Below the pieces are notes generated by a model. The model was given only the letters and a program-made list of their open reading frames with translations, was not told where the DNA came from and did no database searches. From assembly GCA_050742455.1 (NCBI GenBank), contig JBOGIG010000076.1:35601-99600 (forward strand): a stretch of 64,000 nucleotides of DNA, written 5' to 3'. How positions within the stretch are numbered: position 1 is the stretch's first letter; each line of letters starts with the position of its first letter. The position numbers were made by a program, and so were the translations under genes. Positions 14,421 through 24,534 of this stretch are shown here, piece after piece. The stretch comes from JBOGIG01 sp050742455. Lineage in GTDB: Bacteria; Actinomycetota; Acidimicrobiia; Acidimicrobiales; JBOGIG01.

Positions 14421-15391
14421 CCCTGACCCCCGTCACCCCGAGCCCCGTGGCGAGGCCCCCGGCGCTCGGTGTCTCGGCCGTCGCCAATCCGCCGGCGACG
14501 CTTCAACCCGGTGGGTTCTCCCAAGTCCGGGGTCTGCTCATTGCCGCCCGCCCGCGCCAATGGGTAAAGAACCTGTTGGTGCTGGCTGCGCCGGTCCTGG
14601 CCGGGGTGGCCCTTCATCCCGGCCCACTCATGGCCTCCATTGGGGCGGTCTTGGCCTTCACCCTGGCCGCATCGGGCACCTATCTGATCAACGATGCCCG
14701 GGACGTGGCCGCCGATCGACTCCATCCGGTCAAGCGAACCCGCCCCGTGGCTGCCGGGGTCGTCTCGGCGCGCATGGCCAGCTTTTCCGGCTTGGGGGCC
14801 CTGGCGATGGGATTGGGCCTGGGCCTGGCCATAGCCCCCATGCTGGGCCTGGTCATCGCCATCTACGGCGTCGTCTCCGTTAGCTACAGCGTTTGGCTCA
14901 AGCACCTGGCCATCGTGGAACTGGCCATCGTGGTGTCGGGATTCATTCTTCGCACCTGGGCCGGGGCCGAAGCGGGCCGGGTCGGGCTCTCGAACAAATT
15001 CCTGGCCGTGGCCTGCGCCGGCTCGCTCTTTGTCGTGGTGGGAAAGCGATCGGCAGAACAGATCCAACTGGGCGCCCTGGCCGGCCAACACCGGCGTTCG
15101 CTGGCCGCCTACTCACCCCGCTTCCTGACCTGGTTGCGCCTGTCCGCCCTGTTCCTCACCATCGCCGCCTACGCCGCCTGGGCTGTGCTCAAGGTCACCC
15201 CGTCCGGTCACTCGCCCGTCTGGTTCGATCTTTCCCTCCTCCCCTTCCTGGCCGCCCTGGTCCGCTATGAATCCTGCGCCAGCAGTGGGAGGGGCGGCTC
15301 ACCTGAGGAGATCATGCTGAGCGACCGATGGTTCGGCGTCTTCGGAGTGGCTTGGGCCTTCACGGTGCTCATGGGCCTGTATGGCCCTTGA
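14417..15391 (+). CDS. ubiA: Decaprenyl-phosphate phosphoribosyltransferase (UbiA family)
   Basis: This 324-residue integral membrane protein has about nine helices. The first aspartate-rich motif NDARDVAADRLHPVKRTRP starts at residue 92, as in UbiA prenyltransferases of the Rv3806c type. These transfer phosphoribose from PRPP to decaprenyl phosphate, the first step of decaprenyl-phosphoryl-arabinose synthesis. The start GTG overlaps the preceding stop, and the 3' end overlaps dprE1 by 11 bp, indicating tight coupling. The adjacent DprE1 and DprE2 make the assignment firm compared with menaquinone or heme UbiA paralogs. Confidence 0.88.
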   Translation: MTLTPVTPSPVARPPALGVSAVANPPATLQPGGFSQVRGLLIAARPRQWVKNLLVLAAPVLAGVALHPGPLMASIGAVLAFTLAASGTYLINDARDVAADRLHPVKRTRPVAAGVVSARMASFSGLGALAMGLGLGLAIAPMLGLVIAIYGVVSVSYSVWLKHLAIVELAIVVSGFILRTWAGAEAGRVGLSNKFLAVACAGSLFVVVGKRSAEQIQLGALAGQHRRSLAAYSPRFLTWLRLSALFLTIAAYAAWAVLKVTPSGHSPVWFDLSLLPFLAALVRYESCASSGRGGSPEEIMLSDRWFGVFGVAWAFTVLMGLYGP

Positions 15392-16853
15392 GGTCCTCCA
15401 GGGTTGGGGGCACGTCACGGCCAGTGGGTCAAGGGTCTCGCGCCCGGTCGGCACCCAAGGGGCATCAGCGGTGGAGGATGCCATCAGGCGTAGCGGGGGG
15501 CGGGGCATCCTGGTTCGGGGCATGGGGCGAAGTTACGGCGACGCCGCTCAGTTGGCCGGGGGTGACGTCGTTGAGCTTTCGCAGGTTTCCCGGCTGGTCC
15601 GAATAGACGACGAGGCGGCAACGGTCAGAGCCGGGGGCGGGGTCACGATCGACCACCTGCTCCGCCTCTTGGTGCCTCGAGGCTGGTTTCTGCCGGTCAC
15701 CCCGGGGACACGCCATGTGAGCTTGGGCGGGGCCATCGCCGCCGACGTGCACGGCAAGAACCACCATGCCGACGGCAGCATCGGGAGCCACCTCAAGACC
15801 ATCGAACTTGTGTCGCCCACCGGTCGGCACACGCTATTCCCCCAAGGCCCCAGTGCCGACGTCTTTTGGGCAACGGTGGGCGGCATGGGATTGACCGGCG
15901 CCATCATCGAGGCCGAACTGGGTCTGATCCCTATCGAGGCCGCCTCCATGACGGTTCGTACCGAGCGCCTCGACGATCTCGACGACCTCCTGGGAGCCAT
16001 GGCTGCCAGGAGTTCGGCGCACCGCTATTCGGTGGCGTGGTTGGACACTTTGGCACCCGGCGCCCGGCTGGGACGATCTCTTCTTTCCCTGGGCCATCAC
16101 AGCACCCAAGCCGAAGTGAAGGCCTTGGCCAGGGGATTGGTCCGGGCGAAACACTCCCAGCCCGAGCGATCATCGTCGTGGCAGGCGCCCCCATCATTGT
16201 CGTGGCAGGCGCCTACCAGCCTGCCGGTCCCCCGTCTCCCCGATCGACTTCTCAACGCCAGCTCGGCACGGGTTCTCAACGCCTGGCGCTTCCGTCGAAC
16301 GCCAACCGGCCCTGATCCCAAGCTGGCATCGCTGAATGCCTTCTTCTATCCCCTCGATGCTCTGTCCAATTGGTTTCGCCTCTACGGACGGCGCGGCCTC
16401 CTCCAGTACCAGTTCGTGGTGCCCTTCGGGGCAGAGTCGGTGGTTCAGGATTGCCTGGAACAATTAGGTGGTGATGAGTTCCCGATATTTCTGGCCGTGC
16501 TCAAGACGATGGGGCCGCGGGACCTGGCACCCTTGTCATTTCCCGGACCGGGCTGGACACTGGCCTTGGACCTGGCCGGCGGCAATCCTGATCTGGGGCC
16601 GGTGCTGGATCGGATGGACCAGAGGGTGGCCGAGGCGGGTGGCCGCGTCTATTTGGCCAAGGATTGCCGTATGAGACCCGATTTGGTGTCTGCCATGTAC
16701 CCAGGACTGGACCAGTGGAGAAGGACTCGGGCCGTGGTCGACCCCCTGGGGTTGTTTCGATCCGACCTGGCCCATCGCTTGGGCCTGGTTCCCGGCCCCA
16801 CCCCCGAACCGCTGGATCACCCCCTGGGCGGAGATGGGAAGATGCGCCGATGA
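15381..16853 (+). CDS. dprE1: Decaprenylphosphoryl-beta-D-ribose oxidase DprE1
   Basis: This 490-residue FAD enzyme oxidises decaprenyl-phosphoryl-ribose to the 2-keto intermediate. The FAD-binding domain shows GRSYGDAA at 49-56 and TPGTRHVSLGGAIAADVHGK. The C-terminal domain has LAKDCR, matching the AKD-S-R segment with the active-site lysine, and GPRDLAPLSFPGPGW. Where mycobacterial DprE1 has the cysteine attacked by benzothiazinones (NICVDF), this protein reads TLALDL, so alanine replaces it. A 24-bp duplication (16175-16213) adds the in-frame repeat SWQAPPSLSWQAPTSL in a loop region where the mycobacterial enzyme is shorter. Its stop overlaps dprE2 by ATGA. Confidence 0.92.
   Translation: MALEVLQGWGHVTASGSRVSRPVGTQGASAVEDAIRRSGGRGILVRGMGRSYGDAAQLAGGDVVELSQVSRLVRIDDEAATVRAGGGVTIDHLLRLLVPRGWFLPVTPGTRHVSLGGAIAADVHGKNHHADGSIGSHLKTIELVSPTGRHTLFPQGPSADVFWATVGGMGLTGAIIEAELGLIPIEAASMTVRTERLDDLDDLLGAMAARSSAHRYSVAWLDTLAPGARLGRSLLSLGHHSTQAEVKALARGLVRAKHSQPERSSSWQAPPSLSWQAPTSLPVPRLPDRLLNASSARVLNAWRFRRTPTGPDPKLASLNAFFYPLDALSNWFRLYGRRGLLQYQFVVPFGAESVVQDCLEQLGGDEFPIFLAVLKTMGPRDLAPLSFPGPGWTLALDLAGGNPDLGPVLDRMDQRVAEAGGRVYLAKDCRMRPDLVSAMYPGLDQWRRTRAVVDPLGLFRSDLAHRLGLVPGPTPEPLDHPLGGDGKMRR
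16175..16213 (+). repeat. Tandem duplication with 24-bp period in dprE1
   Basis: The 15-mer GTCGTGGCAGGCGCC occurs at 16175-16189 and 16199-16213. It encodes two SWQAP units in frame within a loop. Confidence 0.8.
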
Positions 16854-17620
16854 ACGATGCCTTGGGCCATCCCCAGTCGGTATTGATTCTGGGCGGATCC
16901 TCCGACATCGGTCGGGCTCTTTTGCGGGTGCTCATTCCCCGGCGAACCAGGACCGTCATCCTTGCCGGGCGCGGAGTCGGGAGCGGGGGCGAGCTGGACC
17001 AGGCCGCCCAAGAAGCACGCCAACTGGGAGCCCATGCTGTAACCACGGTGGAATGGGACGCCACCGATGTCGAGCGCCACGCCTTGATTCTCGGCGAGAT
17101 CCTGGGCCGGCACGACATCGACCTGGTGCTGATGGCCGTGGGCCGCCTCGGTCATCAAGAAACGGTGGAAATGCACCCTTCCCAGGCCCATGACCTGATC
17201 GACGTTAATTTTGCCGGTCCGGCCGTGTCCTGCCTCATCGTGGCCAATGCCCTGAGGGCTCAGGGTCATGGCATCCTGGTCGTGCTGTCCTCGGTGGCCG
17301 GCGAAGTGGTGCGCCGGGATAACTTCGTCTACGGGTCGGCCAAGGCCGGGCTGGACGGGTTCGCCCTGGGACTGGGGGACTCACTGCGCCACTCCGGGGC
17401 CAGGGTCATGGTGGTGCGGCCGGGCTTCGTCCATACCCGCATGACAGCCGGGTTGGCCCCGGCCCCCATGTCCATCACAGCCGACGAACTGGCCCGCCAC
17501 ATCCTGGCCGGGCTGAGTCGGCGCCGGGTCGTCGTATGGGCTCCGCCCCGGCTGCGAGGGGTGATGAGCGTACTTCGACACCTGCCCCGCCGACTGCTCG
17601 CGCTCATCCCCCATCAGTAG
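16850..17620 (+). CDS. dprE2: Decaprenylphosphoryl-2-keto-ribose reductase DprE2
   Basis: This 256-residue short-chain dehydrogenase has the nucleotide-binding motif GGSSDIG at 15-21, the catalytic serine in VLSSVAG and the Y161xxxK165 pair (YGSAKAG). It reduces the keto intermediate made by DprE1 to decaprenyl-phosphoryl-arabinose, the arabinose donor for cell-wall arabinans. ATG 16850 overlaps the dprE1 stop (ATGA). A hydrophobic, arginine-rich C-terminus resembles that of mycobacterial DprE2. No arabinosyltransferase (emb/aft) is within the window. Confidence 0.9.
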   Translation: MNDALGHPQSVLILGGSSDIGRALLRVLIPRRTRTVILAGRGVGSGGELDQAAQEARQLGAHAVTTVEWDATDVERHALILGEILGRHDIDLVLMAVGRLGHQETVEMHPSQAHDLIDVNFAGPAVSCLIVANALRAQGHGILVVLSSVAGEVVRRDNFVYGSAKAGLDGFALGLGDSLRHSGARVMVVRPGFVHTRMTAGLAPAPMSITADELARHILAGLSRRRVVVWAPPRLRGVMSVLRHLPRRLLALIPHQ

Positions 17621-17676
17621 CCTCCCCGCGACCGGCCCGGGGGGAATAGTTGAGACCTCAATTATGTTGACCGAAA

Positions 17677-17702
17677 GGCCGCCGCTTCAACCTGAGGCGG
17701 CC
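17677..17702 (+). terminator. Hairpin after dprE2 (GGCCGCC/GGCGGCC)
   Basis: A perfect 7-bp GC stem with a 12-base loop lies 57 bp after the dprE2 stop and 20 bp before the pirin start. No T-run follows, so it may be a weak terminator or a leader structure of the pirin mRNA. Confidence 0.35.
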
Positions 17703-17722
17703 CAGAATAGACAGGAGGCTCG

Positions 17723-18718
17723 ATGCCAGCCGTAACCGCTGATCCTTTGACCCTTCCCAAGATCGATCGTCCCGGACCTGATGCCATCCAGCGACAGGTG
17801 CGCTCGCTGACCACCGCGCCTCGTGGGTTCGAGGGTGAAGGCTTCCCGGTGCGTCGGGCCTTCGCCGGGATCGATCTGGCCAGCCTGGACCCGTTCGTGC
17901 ACATGGACCAGATGGGAGAAGTCGACTACGCCCCAGGTGAACCCAAGGGGACAGCTTGGCACCCGCACAGGGGCTTCGAGACGGTCACCTACATGATCGA
18001 CGGGACTTTCGCCCATCGGGACTCCAATGGGGGTGGCGGCCTCATAACCAACGGCGACACCCAGTGGATGACAGCCGGTTCCGGCATCTTGCACATCGAG
18101 GCCCCCCCGGAGGCCCTGGTGGTCTCGGGAGGCTTGTTCCACGGGATCCAGCTTTGGGTCAACCTGCCTGCCGCCAACAAGTGGAGCGCTCCCCGGTATC
18201 AGGACCTGCGGGGCAACACCGCAGGACTGGTGGCCTCACCCGATGGGGGAGGCCTGGTGCGCATCATTTCGGGCCAGGTGTCGGGTCACGCCGGTCCGGG
18301 ATCGACCTTCACCCCCATCACCTTGGTGCACGCCACCCTGAGCCCTGGGGCCGGGTTGGAGCTGGCATGGAACCCTGCCTTCAATGCCTTGGCCTACGTC
18401 TTGGTCGGGGACGGAACCGCCGGAATACCCAAGCGTCCGATCCGATCCGGGCAGCTGGCCGTGTTCGGTCCGGGCGACGCCATCACCGTGGGGGCCGACA
18501 CCAGCCAGACCGACCATGCCCCCAATCTGGAGCTCTTGTTACTGGGTGGAAAGCCCATCAGGGAGCCGGTGGCCCACTACGGACCATTCGTCATGAACAC
18601 TCGGGCCGAGCTGCAAGAGGCATTCGAGGACTACCAAGCCGGACGCTTGGGTGTGATCCCGGATTTGTCCAGCCCAATCGAGCCCAATCGATCCCGACCG
18701 GGCCTGCCGCCCACGTAG
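17723..18718 (+). CDS. Pirin family protein
   Basis: This 331-residue bicupin has the pirin iron site in HPHRGFETVTYMIDG (His-x-His, then Glu) and EAPPEALVVSGGLFHGIQLWVNLP, the conserved turn of the N-terminal cupin. The second cupin starts near residue 185. Pirins are iron proteins of varied roles, including quercetinase activity and redox-dependent regulation; the role here cannot be told. ACAGGAGG lies before the ATG. The stop is 2 bp from the convergent serine-hydrolase stop. Confidence 0.88.
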   Translation: MPAVTADPLTLPKIDRPGPDAIQRQVRSLTTAPRGFEGEGFPVRRAFAGIDLASLDPFVHMDQMGEVDYAPGEPKGTAWHPHRGFETVTYMIDGTFAHRDSNGGGGLITNGDTQWMTAGSGILHIEAPPEALVVSGGLFHGIQLWVNLPAANKWSAPRYQDLRGNTAGLVASPDGGGLVRIISGQVSGHAGPGSTFTPITLVHATLSPGAGLELAWNPAFNALAYVLVGDGTAGIPKRPIRSGQLAVFGPGDAITVGADTSQTDHAPNLELLLLGGKPIREPVAHYGPFVMNTRAELQEAFEDYQAGRLGVIPDLSSPIEPNRSRPGLPPT

Positions 18719-18720
18719 GG

Positions 18721-19845
18721 CTACGCAGGGGTACAGAGTGCCCCGGCCAAGGAAGCCACGGCAGTGGTCCGGCGCCACTGACGCACGGCGTTGGCGTCCA
18801 AACCGGCGGTGAAGAAGGCAAACGAGATGCCCGAATCGGGATCGGCAAAGGCAATCTGGCCCCCTGCCCCGTTGTGGCCGAACGTTCGAGACGACACGGT
18901 GCGGCCCATACCCCGCCGATGGGATTGCCCGTCGCCTCCGGCCATTACCAGTCCCAGTGTGCGGTTGGCCGGCACTCCTGTCAGGCGGTCGGGAAGATCG
19001 TTGCGCACCCGCGAGGTTGCGTCCGACAGTACGTTGGGGTCCCACAGGCCAAGGCTGTCGGTCAACAGGTTCTGGTAGAACAGAGCCAGATCCCCGGCCC
19101 TCATGAACCCACCACCACCGGGTACTCCCACCTGCCGGGTACCCGGAAGGTTGAAGCTCAATAAAGCGGCGTCGGTGACCTCGGTTTGAGGTAGTTCGCG
19201 CACCCCCAGCGCCGCCTCCAACTCATCGGGGGTCGAGGGCTGCCCCCGGGATTCGATGGTAGCGATGCCACCCTGTTCCCCAGGGGCCAGGCCCAGGACC
19301 CGGGGCAGGCCCAGGGGTGCGGTGATCCGGGACTCCAGGGCCGCGCAGTGATCCAGACCGGTAACCACGGCAATGACCTCGGCGAGGACCCAATGAGCCG
19401 AGGTCGGGTGGTACTCATAGGCGCTGCCGGGTTCCCAGTTGAGCCGCCAATGGGCAAATGCCTCCAAGCGTTCGCCCCGTTGCACCCACTGGGGAGGACC
19501 GAGCGGGGCATGGGGAAAGCCCGAGGTGTGCAGCATCACCTGCTCGAGGGTCACCGATTCCTTCCCCAAGGTGGCGAACCGGGGAATCCATTCGGCCACG
19601 GGCCTGGCCACGTCGATGCTCCCTTCGCCCATCAGCTGCCATATGACCGAGGCCACGAACGGCTTGGTCGCGCTGAAGACGGCGAAGCGGGTGTCGACGG
19701 AACACTGACCGAAGCACTCCTGGGCGACTATTTCTCCGTGTCGGGCCACGGCCAGGACCACGGCAGGCGACAATCCCTCCTCTACGTCACGCCGGGATCT
19801 CTCGACCAGGGCCTTGAGCCTCTCGGGGACGATTCGGGTGGTCAT
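18721..19845 (-). CDS. Serine hydrolase of the beta-lactamase/esterase (class C) family
   Basis: This 374-residue protein has SATK at 58-61 (catalytic Ser and Lys), a tyrosine in EYHPTSAHW at the position of the YxN motif, and HNGAGG near residue 335 in place of KTG. This is typical for EstB-like esterases and related proteins. No signal peptide is seen, so it is probably cytoplasmic. It is convergent with the pirin gene. The substrate is unknown. Confidence 0.82.
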   Translation of the reverse strand: MTTRIVPERLKALVERSRRDVEEGLSPAVVLAVARHGEIVAQECFGQCSVDTRFAVFSATKPFVASVIWQLMGEGSIDVARPVAEWIPRFATLGKESVTLEQVMLHTSGFPHAPLGPPQWVQRGERLEAFAHWRLNWEPGSAYEYHPTSAHWVLAEVIAVVTGLDHCAALESRITAPLGLPRVLGLAPGEQGGIATIESRGQPSTPDELEAALGVRELPQTEVTDAALLSFNLPGTRQVGVPGGGGFMRAGDLALFYQNLLTDSLGLWDPNVLSDATSRVRNDLPDRLTGVPANRTLGLVMAGGDGQSHRRGMGRTVSSRTFGHNGAGGQIAFADPDSGISFAFFTAGLDANAVRQWRRTTAVASLAGALCTPA

Positions 19846-19927
19846 GAACCGCTCAGCCTAACCAGTGCTCCGCTCCAGGAGTTGGCCACCGGCACGGCCA
19901 CACCGGGTGGCCTTCGAAGATGAACGG

Positions 19928-21243
<1,316 letters not shown>

Positions 21244-21253
21244 TTAGGCCGAG

Positions 21254-21967
21254 GTGGCCTGGCCTCCGGTGAGCCAGACTGGAACCGTGAAGCCGTCGAA
21301 CCCTGAGCACCAGCGAGGTCCCAGCTCGGGAGGATCGCCTAGTGACACGGCATTCGACCGGCGGGAACGGCTCAAGGTGGTATATCGCCAGGCCCTGGCC
21401 TGCGTCCGCTGCCCACTGTCCCAGACCCGCAACAAGGTCGTGTTCGGGGCGGGTAACGCCAACGCCGACCTCATGTTCGTCGGCGAGGCTCCGGGCGCCT
21501 CGGAGGACAAGGTGGGGCTCCCGTTCGTGGGGGCGGCCGGCAAGCTGCTCGACGAATTGCTGGGCGGGATCGGGATGGTCCGATCGGACGTGTTCATCGC
21601 CAACGTTCTCAAATGCCGTCCCCCGGGAAATCGCGATCCTCGCCCCGACGAGATCCGGTCCTGTGAGTCCTACCTGCACTCCCAGGTGGCCCTGATCCAG
21701 CCAAAGGTCATCTGCACCCTGGGCAACTTCTCCACCAAGCTCCTGCGAGGCGACCCGACCGGCATCTCCCGCCTCCATGGCCGGGCCGAGCGCCTGGAAC
21801 TCGGTTCATGGGCGGTTACCCTCTTCCCGATCCACCACCCGGCCGCCGCTCTCTACACGCCGTCCTTGCGCCAGACCCTGGCCGCCGACTTCTCCGCACT
21901 GGCCGGGTTACTGGCCGCCCCAGCGTCGGATCAGCCGGCGGGAGGAGACTCGCCGTTCGCGATCTGA
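21254..21967 (+). CDS. Type-4 (iron-sulfur) uracil-DNA glycosylase
   Basis: This protein of about 237 residues removes uracil from DNA. Motif A is GEAPGASED at 77-85 and motif B is HHPAAAL near 198. Four cysteines (C50, C53, C121, C137) are placed to bind a 4Fe-4S cluster, as in UDGa enzymes of thermophiles and actinobacteria. The GTG at 21254 is the longest reading; an internal GTG 11 codons later (21287) is also possible since the N-terminus is variable. It interrupts the asd-lysC arrangement. Confidence 0.9.
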   Translation: MAWPPVSQTGTVKPSNPEHQRGPSSGGSPSDTAFDRRERLKVVYRQALACVRCPLSQTRNKVVFGAGNANADLMFVGEAPGASEDKVGLPFVGAAGKLLDELLGGIGMVRSDVFIANVLKCRPPGNRDPRPDEIRSCESYLHSQVALIQPKVICTLGNFSTKLLRGDPTGISRLHGRAERLELGSWAVTLFPIHHPAAALYTPSLRQTLAADFSALAGLLAAPASDQPAGGDSPFAI

Positions 21968-22019
21968 AGCCGCTATGGCTCCGGCGCCCCGCGCTCGCCA
22001 CCCCAACCGTCGAAGGTGA

Positions 22020-23231
22020 TCAGCTCAGCTCGAAGGTGGCGTGCAAGGCCTGGACCGCCTTCTCGACATCCTTGATGGACACCACGCATGAGATGCGGAT
22101 GGACGAAGTGGAGATCATCTCGATGTTGATGTCGTTGGCGGCCAGGGTCTCGAACATGGCCGCGGTAACCCCGGGATGGGTTTTCATGCCTGCACCGACC
22201 AACGAAACCCGGGCCACGCCCGCGTCCACGCTGACCTCGGCCCCACCCAGGTCGGGCAGCACCCGACGCGCCACCTCTTCGGATGTGGCCAGGTCTTCTT
22301 TGGGCACCGTGAAGGAGATGTCGGTGGTGTTGTGCACCGAGGTGTTCTGCACGATCATGTCCACGTTCACCTCCCGTTCGGCCAGGGCCCTGAACAGCCG
22401 GGCCGCGATCCCGGGTTGATCGGGCACGCCCCGGACTGTGACCTTGGCCTCGGTGGTGTCATGGGTCACGGCCGAGACAACCGCCTGCTCCATCAAGGCG
22501 TCCTCCTTTTTGACCCAGGTGCCTGGCTCCCAGGTGAAGCTCGATCGGACGTGGAGGTCCACGTCGTGATTGCGGGCGAACTCCACCGAGCGATGGACCA
22601 GGACCCGGCCGCCACTGGATGATATTTCAAGCATCTCCTCGAACGAGACGACGGGTATGCGCCGGGCCTCGGGGACGACCCTGGGGTCGGCGGTGAACAC
22701 CCCCGACACATCGGTGTAAATCTCGCATACCTGGGCTCCCAGCGCCGCGGCCAAGGCCACCGCTGTGGTGTCCGAACCGCCCCGACCCAAGGTGGTGATG
22801 TCCCGACCCTCCGATACGCCCTGGAAACCAGCCACAACGGGAACCTGGCCCTGGCCGAGAGCCAGGCGCAGCCGATCCCCCTTGACTTCGATGATCTTGG
22901 CCCTGGTGTGGACCGGGTCGGTGATGATCCCGGCCTGGCTCCCGGTGAATGAGGCGGCGGGCACGCCAAGATCGGCCAGGGCCATACACAACAGGGCCAT
23001 CGACACCCGCTCGCCCGAGGTGAGCAGCATGTCCAGCTCCCGACCGGGCTGGGTGGCGCTGACGTCATTGGCCAGGCGGATCAGGTCGTCGGTGCTCTTG
23101 CCCATGGCCGACACCACCACCACCACCTGGTCGCCCCGTCTCACAGTACGAGCCACATGATCTGCCACGGCCCGGATCCGATCGGCATCGCCGACGGAGG
23201 TTCCTCCGAACTTCTGCACCAGCAGGCTCAC
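22020..23231 (-). CDS. lysC: Aspartokinase
   Basis: The 403-residue protein phosphorylates aspartate. The kinase domain starts with [11 protein letters not shown] and includes [14 protein letters not shown] and [18 protein letters not shown]. Two ACT regulatory modules follow from about residue 265, so feedback control by lysine or threonine is expected. An internal start for a separate beta subunit, as known in other actinobacteria, is plausible: GTG or ATG codons occur near the ACT region. The gene lies 24 bp downstream of the end of the HtrA gene on the same strand, too close for a leader riboswitch. Confidence 0.95.
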   Translation of the reverse strand: MSLLVQKFGGTSVGDADRIRAVADHVARTVRRGDQVVVVVSAMGKSTDDLIRLANDVSATQPGRELDMLLTSGERVSMALLCMALADLGVPAASFTGSQAGIITDPVHTRAKIIEVKGDRLRLALGQGQVPVVAGFQGVSEGRDITTLGRGGSDTTAVALAAALGAQVCEIYTDVSGVFTADPRVVPEARRIPVVSFEEMLEISSSGGRVLVHRSVEFARNHDVDLHVRSSFTWEPGTWVKKEDALMEQAVVSAVTHDTTEAKVTVRGVPDQPGIAARLFRALAEREVNVDMIVQNTSVHNTTDISFTVPKEDLATSEEVARRVLPDLGGAEVSVDAGVARVSLVGAGMKTHPGVTAAMFETLAANDINIEMISTSSIRISCVVSIKDVEKAVQALHATFELS

Positions 23232-23255
23232 GCCCCAGACCCTACCGTCCCCCGG

Positions 23256-24410
23256 TCAGTGGCCGGAGAGTTGGCCAAGCGTCACATTTACGGTTCGATT
23301 GGCTCCAGAGGAATCGGTGATAGCCACCTTGACCACTTGCCCCGGTTTGAGTTCGGCCAACAAATCGGACAGCTCAGAGGTGGTCTTGACCGCCTTGCCG
23401 TTCACCGACAGGATGACGTCGCCGACCTTGATGCCGGCCTTGGCCGCCCCCTGGTTGGGCAGGACGCTGCGCACGATCACCCCGGCGGGCTGGCCGTTCT
23501 GGTCGAAACCGGTGGCCACAACGACGCCGAGTGCGGCGCGACCGGAGTTCGTGACCTTGCCCGAGGCCACCAGCTGCGAGGCGATGAGCTTGACCGTGTT
23601 GGACGCGATGGCAAAGCCGATGCCGGGTGCGGCGCCGCCTCCCAGCTGGGCGGTGGTCGCCACCAGGGTGGGAATGCCGATCACCTGACCGGCGATGTCG
23701 ACGAGCGCGCCCCCGCTGTTGCCCGGATTGATCGAGGCGCTGGTCTGCACGGTGTCCGGCAGGGTCACGCCGTTGCGTCCCTCGCTCACGGTGCGACCCA
23801 CGGCCGACACGATCCCACTCGTAACGCTGGACTGCAGACCCAGCGGGTTGCCCACAGCCAGGGTGATCTGTCCCACCTGGAGGAGGGAGGAGTCGGCGAA
23901 CTTGGCCGGAACCAGCCCCGTGGCTCCCGTCACCTTGATCACGGCCAGGTCGTCGGGGGCAAAAGCTCCGACCAGCGTGGCCGGGAAGGTGTGGCCGTTG
24001 GGGGTGGTGACGGTGAAGGTGGAATGCCCGGCCACCACATGATTGTTGGTGACGATGTCGCCCTTGTTGTCATAGACGATGCCCGATCCCAAGTCGGTGT
24101 TGGTTGAGATCTCGACCACCGACGGTCGCACCTTGGTCACCACGGCTTCGTAGGCACTCTGGAGGGCCAGGGCCCCCGATGTTCCTGATAGGGCTGGGGC
24201 TGTGGTCGTGGGGACCGATCCGCCGGCCGGGGCCGGCGCGGTGGTGGAGGAGTGACTCGAAGCGGCAGAGGGCGTGGACGAACAGGCCGCGGCTACCACG
24301 CTCAGTACCACCAGGCTGGTCAGGGCCAGGCTTCGCCTGGACCTTCTCGAACGAGCCGGGGGCAAACCATCCGAGGATGGGCCAGACGGCCGGGCGGGAA
24401 CTTGTCGCAC
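23256..24410 (-). CDS. HtrA/DegP-type serine protease with PDZ domain, exported
   Basis: This protein of about 384 residues, starting at GTG 24410, has a basic N-terminus, a hydrophobic segment and a lipobox-like VVAAAC (C43). It is therefore probably a lipoprotein, followed by a Ser/Thr/Pro linker. The trypsin-like domain carries the triad H in TNNHVVAG, D in DDLAVIKV and S in NPGNSGGAL. The C-terminal PDZ domain starts at about 290 (ALGVVVATGF...GIKVGDVILSVNGK). It should act outside the membrane as a quality-control protease. The frame is open further upstream, but that part overlaps the divergent cyclophilin region and lacks family similarity. Confidence 0.88.
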   Translation of the reverse strand: MRQVPARPSGPSSDGLPPARSRRSRRSLALTSLVVLSVVAAACSSTPSAASSHSSTTAPAPAGGSVPTTTAPALSGTSGALALQSAYEAVVTKVRPSVVEISTNTDLGSGIVYDNKGDIVTNNHVVAGHSTFTVTTPNGHTFPATLVGAFAPDDLAVIKVTGATGLVPAKFADSSLLQVGQITLAVGNPLGLQSSVTSGIVSAVGRTVSEGRNGVTLPDTVQTSASINPGNSGGALVDIAGQVIGIPTLVATTAQLGGGAAPGIGFAIASNTVKLIASQLVASGKVTNSGRAALGVVVATGFDQNGQPAGVIVRSVLPNQGAAKAGIKVGDVILSVNGKAVKTTSELSDLLAELKPGQVVKVAITDSSGANRTVNVTLGQLSGH

Positions 24411-24534
24411 GTGGATTGATATCTCCAGCCCCGCCACTGGTGAAACATGGCACACGGAATCCGGACCAGGGGTGAAACCTGGCCTGCCAGGCCGGGATGC
24501 GAGCAGGCGGGACCGTCCGATAGCGTGGGGTCCC

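Noticed and set aside
23232..23255. Lysine riboswitch ahead of the aspartokinase gene
   Set aside because: The gap to the neighbouring gene is only 24 bp, too short for an aptamer.
23157..24107. Open frame of 316 codons on the plus strand across htrA
   Set aside because: The minus strand encodes a complete HtrA protease with triad and PDZ domain; the plus frame is a composition artefact of GC-rich DNA.
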